DNA of 64,000 nucleotides from HXMU1428-3 sp965215715 (GTDB lineage: Bacteria; Pseudomonadota; Alphaproteobacteria; Rhizobiales; HXMU1428-3), in NCBI GenBank assembly GCA_965215715.1, contig OZ244129.1, positions 2,604,001 through 2,668,000 of the forward strand, given 5' to 3'. The notes under the pieces are model-generated. The model saw only the letters and a program-made list of their open reading frames with translations, did no database searches and was not told where the DNA came from. The translations under genes were made by a program, and so were the position numbers. Positions 51,517 to 58,997 of the stretch are shown one piece after another; the stretch's first letter is position 1; each line of letters begins with the position of its first letter.

Positions 51517-52872
51517 AGCCGCTGTTGTGGCGCTCAAAGATGATGGTTTCATGACAGCTTGCAGACTATTTAACGTTGCATCTGTCACCTTCACCATTAC
51601 CATATCGCCAATGCCTGCCCCTTGTCCATCAAGATGTACGGCTTGTAAAAAGGGTGAGCGGCCAATGAGTTGGCCAGAATGGCGGCCTGGCTTTTCAAGT
51701 AAAACCGGCATTTCCTGGTCTATTTTGCTTTGATTAAAGGTTTTTTGCTGTTCGGTGAGTTGTTTTTGCAAAATGGCTAGACGGTCTTTTTTAACCTGTT
51801 CTTCGATCTGGTCTTCCATTTCAGCGCCTGGTGTGCCCGGGCGCGGGCTGTATTTAAATGAATAGGCGCTGGCATAGCCAATGGTTTCAACCAGGTTCAT
51901 GGTGTCTTCAAAGTCTTTGTCTGTCTCACCTGGGAAGCCAACGATGATATCAGTTGAAAGCGCCATATCAGGCCGGGCTTGGCGGATGCGGTCCACCAAT
52001 TCGATATAGTCTTGGCGGGTATGGCGCCGGTTCATGGCTTTTAAAATTTTGTCTGAACCAGATTGGAACGGCAAATGCAAATAGGGCATTAGCAGTTCGT
52101 TGTCTTTGTGAGCCTGGATCAGGTCATCTTGCATGTCGTTAGGGTGGCTGGTGGTGTAGCGCAACCGTTGCAGGCCTGTTAGTTTGCTCAGTTCATCTAA
52201 CAGTTTGGCTAGGGACCAATCTTGCCCATCAAGGCCTTGCCCATGATAAGCGTTTACATTTTGGCCGAGCAGGGTGAGCTCTTTCACACCTTGATCAATC
52301 AATTTTTTGGCGTCCGCTACAATTTGTTCTACAGGGCGTGAATATTCAGCCCCTCTGGTGTAGGGCACCACGCAAAAGGTGCAGAATTTATCACACCCTT
52401 CTTGCACCGTTAAAAAGGTTGACGGGCTGGCCGCTTTCAGCTGCGTTAATTTGGCAAATTTATCTTCTTCAGGGAATTCGATTTCAACGATTGGTTTTTT
52501 GGTCGCCTCGAACTCTTTTAAAACGGCGGGCAGATTTTGATACGATTGCGGGCCGATGACCATGTCAACAATGGGCGCGCGCTTGATGATCTCCTCGCCC
52601 TCAGCCTGGGCGACACAGCCGGCAACAGCAATGATGGTATCTTTGCCCTTCGTTTCTCGTTTTTGTTTGTTCACGCGCACCCGGCCCAGTTCTGAGTAGA
52701 CCTTTTCAGCTGCCTTTTCACGGATGTGGCAGGTGTTGAGGATGACCATATCGGCCTCATCCATGTTTTCGGTCTGCTCATAACCTTCTGTGTCCATCAG
52801 CTCGCCCATGCGCTCAGCATCATAGACATTCATTTGACAGCCATAGCTTTTAATAAAGATCTTTTTGGTCAT
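51514..52872 (-). CDS. miaB: tRNA-2-methylthio-N6-dimethylallyladenosine synthase
   Basis: 452 residues. N-terminal UPF0004 domain with KSYGCQMNVYDAER (first Fe-S Cys), a second Cys in LNTCHIREKA and a third in AVAGCVAQ. Radical SAM cysteines are in EGCDKFCTFCVVPY, and a TRAM domain lies at the C-terminus (GRSPFLQAVHLDG). It methylthiolates A37 of tRNAs. The stop codon TAG is part of the palindrome array. Confidence 0.97.
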   Translation of the reverse strand: MTKKIFIKSYGCQMNVYDAERMGELMDTEGYEQTENMDEADMVILNTCHIREKAAEKVYSELGRVRVNKQKRETKGKDTIIAVAGCVAQAEGEEIIKRAPIVDMVIGPQSYQNLPAVLKEFEATKKPIVEIEFPEEDKFAKLTQLKAASPSTFLTVQEGCDKFCTFCVVPYTRGAEYSRPVEQIVADAKKLIDQGVKELTLLGQNVNAYHGQGLDGQDWSLAKLLDELSKLTGLQRLRYTTSHPNDMQDDLIQAHKDNELLMPYLHLPFQSGSDKILKAMNRRHTRQDYIELVDRIRQARPDMALSTDIIVGFPGETDKDFEDTMNLVETIGYASAYSFKYSPRPGTPGAEMEDQIEEQVKKDRLAILQKQLTEQQKTFNQSKIDQEMPVLLEKPGRHSGQLIGRSPFLQAVHLDGQGAGIGDMVMVKVTDATLNSLQAVMKPSSLSATTAA

Positions 52873-52950
52873 TTGCCGTTCGTTTTCCTCTCAACGGGCT
52901 TGTTCTAGTGGGTTATTATGGCTTCGTCTAGTTTGTTTTAAAGATAGCGT

Positions 52951-54042
52951 TTAAAATTGCGGATCTTGGGCCCGACCGACGAGATCGCCAGAACGGTCGC
53001 AAATGAGGATTTCTAGTTTAATCTCATTGGTTTGCAGGCGGTCTTGCACGTGGGCCAAGCAACCTTTAGCGACCTGATCGCCAATGTTCAGCTTTGCTTT
53101 TTGAGCCAGCTGTAATATCTCAAGGGCTGTGTTTGCGGTTTTCGCCTGGTCTATAAGGTCTTTACCAGCGCCTTGTTGCTCTAACAGCTGCGCCAAAGCG
53201 GTTTTATCCACTTTGGAGCGTTTGGAATGCAAGTCCATGGCGCCGCTGGCCAATTTGCTCATTTTTGCAAAGCCGCCTGCGATGGTTAGTTTGGGCACAG
53301 GGTTTTTACGCAAATATTTTAACATGCCGCCGACAAAATCGCCCATATCGATGATGTCCGTTTCGCTCAACCGGTGCCGTTTTAAAATCAACTTTTCAGA
53401 CGTGTTGCCAACCGCTGCGCCAATGTGGGGGGTGTTTGCGGCCCGGGCCACATCAATGCCGCGGTGGATGGAATGGATCCAGGCTGAGCAGGAATAGGGC
53501 ACAACAATGCCGGTGGTGCCTAAAATGGAAATACCGCCGACAATGCCCAACCGGCCGTTCCAGGTTTGCTTGGCAATTTGCTCACCCTTGGGAACGGAAA
53601 TTTCAATGATCACGTTTGCTGGCACATTGTGCTGGTCTGCCAGTTCATTGATCACTGCTTCCATCATTGACCGGGGCACCGGGTTGATGGCTGGTTCCCC
53701 TGGCAGTATGGGCAGGCCTGCTTTGGTTACCGTGCCAACGCCCTTGCCTGCTTTAAAGGTGATGCCTTGCCCCCCTTTTGAGACCGTTGCGATAATGGTC
53801 GCGCCATGGGTCACATCCGGGTCATCGCCTGCGTCTTTGACAATGCCAGCACTGGCGCTATCAGCCGTTAAATTTGTTTCAACCAGATCAAAAGTCGGTG
53901 TTTGGCCTTTGGGCAAAGTGATGGTGACCGAGCTTTCAAAGCTGCCAGTGATCAGCGCCTGAAAGGCGGCCTTTGTCGCAGCCGTCGCACACGCCCCTGT
54001 CGTCCAACCCGTTTTTAGCTGTTTTCTCTCTTCAGTTGACAC
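52951..54042 (-). CDS. cbiD: Cobalt-precorrin-5B C1-methyltransferase
   Basis: 363 residues. TGWTTGACATAATKAAFQAL is the CbiD N-terminal signature, with GVGTVTKAGLPILPGEPAIN, ISVPKGEQIAKQTWN and GGISILGTTGIV further in. GTG start at 54042 with GGAAGG upstream. CbiD belongs to the anaerobic-type branch, in contrast to the aerobic-type cobG in the same cluster. It is the last gene of the cob operon in the window. Confidence 0.95.
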   Translation of the reverse strand: MSTEERKQLKTGWTTGACATAATKAAFQALITGSFESSVTITLPKGQTPTFDLVETNLTADSASAGIVKDAGDDPDVTHGATIIATVSKGGQGITFKAGKGVGTVTKAGLPILPGEPAINPVPRSMMEAVINELADQHNVPANVIIEISVPKGEQIAKQTWNGRLGIVGGISILGTTGIVVPYSCSAWIHSIHRGIDVARAANTPHIGAAVGNTSEKLILKRHRLSETDIIDMGDFVGGMLKYLRKNPVPKLTIAGGFAKMSKLASGAMDLHSKRSKVDKTALAQLLEQQGAGKDLIDQAKTANTALEILQLAQKAKLNIGDQVAKGCLAHVQDRLQTNEIKLEILICDRSGDLVGRAQDPQF

Positions 54043-54077
54043 CTAAAAAAACCTTCCACTGGCAAAAGCCTTAGCCC

Positions 54078-54201
54078 GTGCCTTAACGTCCATGGTTAGA
54101 CTTTGGCATTTTGAAATTGCTTGTCAAGGATTTCACTTGCGCTCCGCGTCCTTGACAAGCAATTTCAAAATTCAAAAATCTAACCATAGACGTTAAGGCA
54201 C
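54078..54201. repeat. Family A palindromic repeat, full copy 3
   Basis: 124-bp inverted repeat. GTGCCTTAACGTCCATGG at the left; CCATAGACGTTAAGGCAC at the right (one mismatch). Core ATTTCACTTGCGCTCCGCGT, the reverse complement of copy 2. It lies inside the cob operon between the cbiG-cobJ fusion and cbiD. Confidence 0.9.
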
Positions 54202-54209
54202 TTTGTGCA

Positions 54210-55892
54210 CTAAGCCTGCGGTTCTTTTAAATCATAGGTACGCGGGGTGTACATTAAGGGTTTGTTGTTTGGCCCCTCAATAAGACGGGTTTTGGAAGAT
54301 CCGATGATAAGCAAAGTGCGCATATCAATCTCTTCAAGGGGGAGTTCGCCTAATGTGGTGAAGGTTAATGCCTCTCCCTCACGGCCAACATTTTTAGCCA
54401 ATAAGACAGGGGTTTGGGCTTGCTTTTCTTCTAATAACACCTCTTGCATCAAACCAATCTGCTCTCTGCGGGTTTTGGAGGCTGGGTTGTAAATGGCAAT
54501 CACCATGTCTGATCGAGCAGCTGCTGTTAAGCGCTGTTTGATAATGTCAAATGGTTTGCGAATGTCTGACAAAGAAATCACTGCAAAATCATGGCCTAAG
54601 GGTGCGCCGACCAAAGAGGCAGCCCCTTGCATGGCTGACAGGCCAGGCAGCACTTCGAAATCAATATGCTGCCAGCGCAACGGGTCCTGCTCTAACACTT
54701 CAATAACGGCACTCGCCATAGCAAATATGCCAGGGTCGCCTGAAGACACAACAGCCACATGATGGCCTTTTGCGGCCAAGTCCAAAGCTTCACGCGCGCG
54801 ATCCGTTTCAACCCGGTTGTCAGAGGCGATGCGTTGTTGGTCAAACCGGGTGGGCACCATATCAATGTAAGTTTGATAACCAACAAGAACGTCAGCTTGT
54901 TGCAACACATCATGGACCTGGCCCGTGCACCAACTTTCCTTGCCAGGGCCAAGCCCGATAACCGAAAGCTGCCCGGTTGACCGCCCCAGAAACGCAAGTT
55001 TGGGGGGTGTTTTTAATTCGATTACCGCGATCTTTTTGGGCGTTTGCATTCTAACCCGGCGGATGATGTTCAGATCTGTGTAATTGTCCACGATGCGCAA
55101 AGCCACGCCTAATGATTTTGCGCATTGCTTTGCTGTTTGGACCGGCCCGGTTGCGCTTGTAATGATGGCGGCAATGGCAGGCAGGGCGAGACCTGTTTCT
55201 TCAAATACAGCCTTGATATCTTCCACCTGGGTTTGCGGATCTTCAATTTCAACCAGTAAAGATTTGGGATGATAGAGCAGGCCGTTTCTAGGGGGGGGTT
55301 CGGCAAAGGTGCTGATGCGCAGTTTTATATCGCCATCGTTTTTTATAGGTAACTGGCTATCTTCCAACCAGGTACAATGGCCATCCAATTGAACGGTTGC
55401 ACCATTTAAAATATCTGAGGTTATACGTTTGGCCTCTTGCTTGTTGGCCAGATGGTATTGCTCTGGCGGGGCCTCTAATTGCAAGGCATAATGGCGGGCC
55501 CCGCTGGCTGTAATGGCCGGGATGCCTTCTAGCTTGCGCGCAAGAGAGCGGGCCAGTTCGTTCGCCCCGGTTAGCCCGCCCAGCAATGGCACGATGAGGG
55601 CGCCATCATCTGATACAGCAAGGACAGGAGGCTCTTGGCGCTTATTGTTCAAACAAGGGGCAAGGGTGCGAATGAGAATGCCGGTGGCCATCAGGCCAAT
55701 TACCGTTGTGCCGGTTTCAAACAGCTCTCTGATATGAGCGCCTGTGTCTTGAAAGGTTTTATCTGCCCCGCTCACGCGCCCTTCAAGCCCCCAGATGATA
55801 GCCTCTTGGTGGGTTTGCTGAATGCGTCTGGCAGTCTCTAGCCCTTTTTCATTAAGCAAAATGATGGCGATTGGTGATATGGGACTGTTCAT
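54210..55892 (-). CDS. Fused CbiG / precorrin-3B C17-methyltransferase (CobJ)
   Basis: 560 residues from ATG 55892. Residues 1-300 are CbiG-like (NEKGLETARR; TVIGLMATGILIRTLAPCL; GGLTGANELARSLA; ITSATGPVQTAKQCAKSLG). Residues ~315-545 are a tetrapyrrole methylase of the CobJ/CbiH type (SVIGLGPGKESWCTGQVHDV; VAVVSSGDPGIFAMASAV; IAIYNPASKTRREQ). CbiG opens the lactone ring of the anaerobic route, and CobJ performs ring contraction with C17 methylation. Such fusions are known. It lies 4 bp after cobI. Confidence 0.93.
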   Translation of the reverse strand: MNSPISPIAIILLNEKGLETARRIQQTHQEAIIWGLEGRVSGADKTFQDTGAHIRELFETGTTVIGLMATGILIRTLAPCLNNKRQEPPVLAVSDDGALIVPLLGGLTGANELARSLARKLEGIPAITASGARHYALQLEAPPEQYHLANKQEAKRITSDILNGATVQLDGHCTWLEDSQLPIKNDGDIKLRISTFAEPPPRNGLLYHPKSLLVEIEDPQTQVEDIKAVFEETGLALPAIAAIITSATGPVQTAKQCAKSLGVALRIVDNYTDLNIIRRVRMQTPKKIAVIELKTPPKLAFLGRSTGQLSVIGLGPGKESWCTGQVHDVLQQADVLVGYQTYIDMVPTRFDQQRIASDNRVETDRAREALDLAAKGHHVAVVSSGDPGIFAMASAVIEVLEQDPLRWQHIDFEVLPGLSAMQGAASLVGAPLGHDFAVISLSDIRKPFDIIKQRLTAAARSDMVIAIYNPASKTRREQIGLMQEVLLEEKQAQTPVLLAKNVGREGEALTFTTLGELPLEEIDMRTLLIIGSSKTRLIEGPNNKPLMYTPRTYDLKEPQA

Positions 55893-55896
55893 GGTG

Positions 55897-56622
55897 TTAT
55901 TCTGGGGTTTGGCATGGTATGACCACAACAGAAAAATAGGCCACATTCGTCGGGTCTACCTCTAGCACAGGTAAAATGCGCTGGTTTTGCATGGTGGCGC
56001 GCTCAACATAATAGGCTTTGTTCTCTAAACCTGCTTTTTTCAAAGCGCTGATCACCTTTGGAAACGTGCGGCCTAATTTCATAATCACAGCGCTGGTGCT
56101 TTTCGTTAAATTTTCCACCAGTTCGTCTTCACTCAAGGTGGCTGGGATGATTGAGACCACATCTTCGCGGTGGCACAAAGGTTTGCCCAGCTCGACCGGG
56201 GCGGCAAGAATAGAAGAAATGCCGGGAATGACCGTGGTTTCAAATTCATCGACAAGACGGGCATGCCAATACATATAAGAGCCAAAGACAAAGGGATCGC
56301 CTGCACAAATAATGGCAATGTTCTTGCCCTTGAGCAGCTCAGCTTTCATTTCTTGGGCTGTGCTGTCATAGAAATTTTTCATCAACGGCAAATAGGTCTC
56401 GCTATCAGCAACTGGGCCTGCTGTGACAGGGTAGGTCAGTGACATGAGTTGATGGCTCTTTGTGATATAGGGCTCTATTGTGCGCTTGGCGTTGCCGCTT
56501 GCCCCTTTGGCCGTGGGAAAGGCGATGATGTCTGCTTTCTCAATATATTTAACGGCTTTGACTGTGACCAACTCAGGATCGCCTGGGCCAACACCTATGC
56601 CGTATAATTGCCCTTTTGCCAT
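55897..56622 (-). CDS. cobI: Precorrin-2 C20-methyltransferase
   Basis: 241 residues. LYGIGVGPGDPELVTVKAVK is the N-terminal SAM-binding block of CobI/CbiL, with AIICAGDPFVFGSYMYW and TVIPGISSILAAPVELGKPL following. The ATG follows the cobH stop directly (TAAATG), so coupling is tight. The sequence does not tell whether the substrate carries cobalt. Confidence 0.93.
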   Translation of the reverse strand: MAKGQLYGIGVGPGDPELVTVKAVKYIEKADIIAFPTAKGASGNAKRTIEPYITKSHQLMSLTYPVTAGPVADSETYLPLMKNFYDSTAQEMKAELLKGKNIAIICAGDPFVFGSYMYWHARLVDEFETTVIPGISSILAAPVELGKPLCHREDVVSIIPATLSEDELVENLTKSTSAVIMKLGRTFPKVISALKKAGLENKAYYVERATMQNQRILPVLEVDPTNVAYFSVVVIPCQTPE

Positions 56623-57246
56623 TTACTCTTTTTCCTGTGCAATTGCATTTAGGGCGGCAACGGCCATGGCAGAGCCACCGCGCCGCCCATGAATGGTGAC
56701 AAAAGGGATGCCGCGCGGGTTTTCGCTTAGCTCTTGTTTTGATTCTTGCGCCCCCACAAAACCAACGGGAAACCCTAAAATCGCAGCCGGCTTTGGCCAG
56801 CCTTCATCCAGCAATTCTAACAATCGGAACAGCGCTGTGGGAGCATTGCCAACCACAACGATGGCCCCTTCAATATGATCGCGCCAGAAATCCAAAGCGG
56901 CCGCCGTTCTGGTGTTACCGATTTTCGCAGCAAGTTCGGGCACCCCCTCTTGATGCAATGTGCAGATGACCTGATTGTTAGCGGGCAGCCTTGACCTTGT
57001 AATGCCATTGGCCACCATCATCGCATCACATAAAATTGGCGCTCCGGCTTGAAGGGCTGCGCGTCCCTTTGCAACCACGTCGTTTGAATAAGCCACATCT
57101 TTGGGCAGATCAGTGCTGCCCACAGCATGGATCATACGCACGACAACTTTTTCCAGGTCTGGTGCGATGGCTGACAGGTCTGATTCAGCGCGAATGATGG
57201 CAAAGGACTGGCGATAGATCTCAGCCCCATCTTTTATATAGTCCAT
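56623..57246 (-). CDS. cobH: Precorrin-8X methylmutase
   Basis: 207 residues. YRQSFAIIRAESDL, VVRMIHAVGSTDLP (catalytic His), ILCDAMMVANGITR and ILGFPVGFVGAQESKQEL are the CobH/CbiC signatures. It moves a methyl group from C11 to C12 to form hydrogenobyrinate or its cobalt analogue. It lies in the cob operon between cobG and cobI. Confidence 0.95.
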   Translation of the reverse strand: MDYIKDGAEIYRQSFAIIRAESDLSAIAPDLEKVVVRMIHAVGSTDLPKDVAYSNDVVAKGRAALQAGAPILCDAMMVANGITRSRLPANNQVICTLHQEGVPELAAKIGNTRTAAALDFWRDHIEGAIVVVGNAPTALFRLLELLDEGWPKPAAILGFPVGFVGAQESKQELSENPRGIPFVTIHGRRGGSAMAVAALNAIAQEKE

Positions 57247-57343
57247 AAATATCTTTGTTTTTTACATTTGAAACTTTTCAGCGCTCTTTATAGGCACTTG
57301 CCTACCAAAAGTGCAAGTGAGATCTTAGACGCTAGCGCCAGGA

Positions 57344-57371
57344 CTGTGCCTTAACTTGCATGGTGAGGCAC
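57344..57371. repeat. Family A remnant between cobG and cobH
   Basis: CTGTGCCTTAACTTGCATGG plus TGAGGCAC resembles the family A left end. About 15-35 bases upstream, GTGCAAGTGAGATCTTAGAC resembles the family core (GCGCAAGTGAAATCTTGAC). It is a rearranged or decayed copy. Confidence 0.6.
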
Positions 57372-57391
57372 CCTCTAAGTTTTGGTGGGGT

Positions 57392-58651
57392 TTAGATTAA
57401 TTTTTTTAGCTCGGGGATTAATTGCTCTTCAGGCACCGGTTTCCCAGCCGCTTTGGTTGAGGGCGCTTCATTTACATAAAGGCGCATGTCTTCCTCTTCT
57501 TTTCTTTGCAAAACGAGATAAGGGGTTTTGGCGCGGGTGGCGCACCCTTTTTCACAGGCTGAAAGATGAATGGTTACTTGATTTGGAAAGCCCATATCAG
57601 TGAATGCATCACGAATTTTTAAGGCCTTCACTTTTGTTTCAAAGCCACCATGGATGCACCCTTCACTGCCAGCACAGGACAAGATCTGTAAATTTTGCTC
57701 TGGCTCTTGCGTTAAAAAGCCTAAGGCTTCGCCCTTTTCCCAGATGTCAGCGATATGATCTTGGTCGATATGGGGCATGATGATGCTTTGCCAGGGGGTG
57801 AGGCGTACTTCACCTTGGCCAAACTCTTGGGCTAGCTCAGCCAACCCAATGAGTTGGAAATGAAACAGGCGGCCTGTCGGGTGGCTTAAATTAATGGCCA
57901 CTTTGTTGGCTTGGGTTTGATCGCATAGCCCCATTAACGGGACCAATTTGCTTTTGTGCGTGTATAGGGTGTCGTCTTCAAACGGTTTGCCTTCCATAAC
58001 CTGCAGAATGGTTATTAAGTCATGGTCTTTGAGCAACCTTTTGATGCGCATATTTTCTTCCTGGTAAAACGCACATAGCTTTTCTACCCACTCCATTGCT
58101 TTTTCAACCAGCTCTTGGGGGCTGACATGCAAAACAGTGGACTGATTGTTTATGGACACATTAAAGGTGATTGTTCCCTCATTGGTTTGCTTGGCAACAA
58201 ATGCAAAGTCATGGGGCAATTGCGATATGTGTGAGCGACCACCGCCATCAAACACAATTGAAAATTTTGGTGAAAGCTGGGCCCGGCAGCTAAGATTTGA
58301 TAAGGCCTGATCGAGCTGTTTGACAAGAGTGGAACAGTCATAAATTTCATCAACCAGACCGGTTAAGGGGTCCATGGCAATGTTGCGCAAGCGGTCATGG
58401 ACAGGATCTGTGGTGATTAGCTCTGCTTTGATTAATTTTTCTATGATCTTACTGGAGGAGGCTTGTTTTATGCCGCGGATTTGCAAATTAGAGCGATTGG
58501 TAAGATCAAGTGTTCCATTACCATATTGGTTGGCAGCTGTTGCAATCGCGCGCAAATTTTTGGCGCTTAATCGGCCACCGGGAACACGCAGACGGGCCAA
58601 CAACCCATCTTTCATTTCGGCTAATGTATAAATTCCTGGACACTCTGCCAT
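57392..58651 (-). CDS. cobG: CobG-like precorrin-3B synthase (sulfite/nitrite reductase fold)
   Basis: 419 residues. Two half-domains of the sulfite/nitrite reductase ferredoxin-like fold (GRLSAKNLRAIATAANQYGN; LDLTNRSNLQIRGI). Fe-S/sirohaem-type cysteines are in LSCAGSEGCIHGG and LSACEKGCATRAKT. CobG uses oxygen to make precorrin-3B in the aerobic pathway. GGGGGA lies six bases before the ATG. It is the first gene of the cluster; no B12-box riboswitch was found in its 346-bp upstream gap. Confidence 0.85.
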   Translation of the reverse strand: MAECPGIYTLAEMKDGLLARLRVPGGRLSAKNLRAIATAANQYGNGTLDLTNRSNLQIRGIKQASSSKIIEKLIKAELITTDPVHDRLRNIAMDPLTGLVDEIYDCSTLVKQLDQALSNLSCRAQLSPKFSIVFDGGGRSHISQLPHDFAFVAKQTNEGTITFNVSINNQSTVLHVSPQELVEKAMEWVEKLCAFYQEENMRIKRLLKDHDLITILQVMEGKPFEDDTLYTHKSKLVPLMGLCDQTQANKVAINLSHPTGRLFHFQLIGLAELAQEFGQGEVRLTPWQSIIMPHIDQDHIADIWEKGEALGFLTQEPEQNLQILSCAGSEGCIHGGFETKVKALKIRDAFTDMGFPNQVTIHLSACEKGCATRAKTPYLVLQRKEEEDMRLYVNEAPSTKAAGKPVPEEQLIPELKKLI

Positions 58652-58997
58652 AGCTTATCCCCCAACATTAGAGCCTTGTTTTAACGCACTTTTTTACAAT
58701 CCTTGGTGGATTGCACTTTTGGTTTTCAACCTTTGCTTAAAACCTTATTTGGTATTTAATGAAAATATGTCAAGGGGCATTTCATGTTATATTTTAAGTA
58801 CTTACCATTATCTTTTTGATTGTAATAGATAATAAAAAATAGCAAGGCACCTAAGACCCAAGGTCATTAAAGCACATAGGTAAGCTCAATATAACAGCTA
58901 GAGCACCATTCCTATCAATTGGCTCTATGGAATGCTCTAGCAACTTATTTTGACGAATATTTTTCCGATTCTTGTTACACTCCGGTCGGAATGTAAT
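58652..58997. promoter_or_regulatory. Intergenic region upstream of cobG
   Basis: 346 bases, AT-rich, carrying one family C-like palindrome (58898-58940) near the end of the double-ATPase gene. I looked for a cobalamin riboswitch B12 box on the minus strand and did not see one. Confidence 0.5.
58898..58940. repeat. Family C-like short palindrome
   Basis: CTAGAGCA (58898-58905) and TGCTCTAG (58933-58940) with ATTCC/GGAAT inside. The ends match the TAGAGC/GCTCTA ends of the 60-bp units; the ACCGG core is absent. Confidence 0.65.

Noticed and set aside
51266..51554. Open frames with a perfect 20-residue repeat on both strands
   Set aside because: They arise because the 60-bp non-coding palindrome repeat is a multiple of three; no start signal and no known protein repeat.
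58652..58997. Cobalamin riboswitch upstream of cobG
   Set aside because: No B12-box sequence found on the minus strand; the only structure is a family C-like palindrome.
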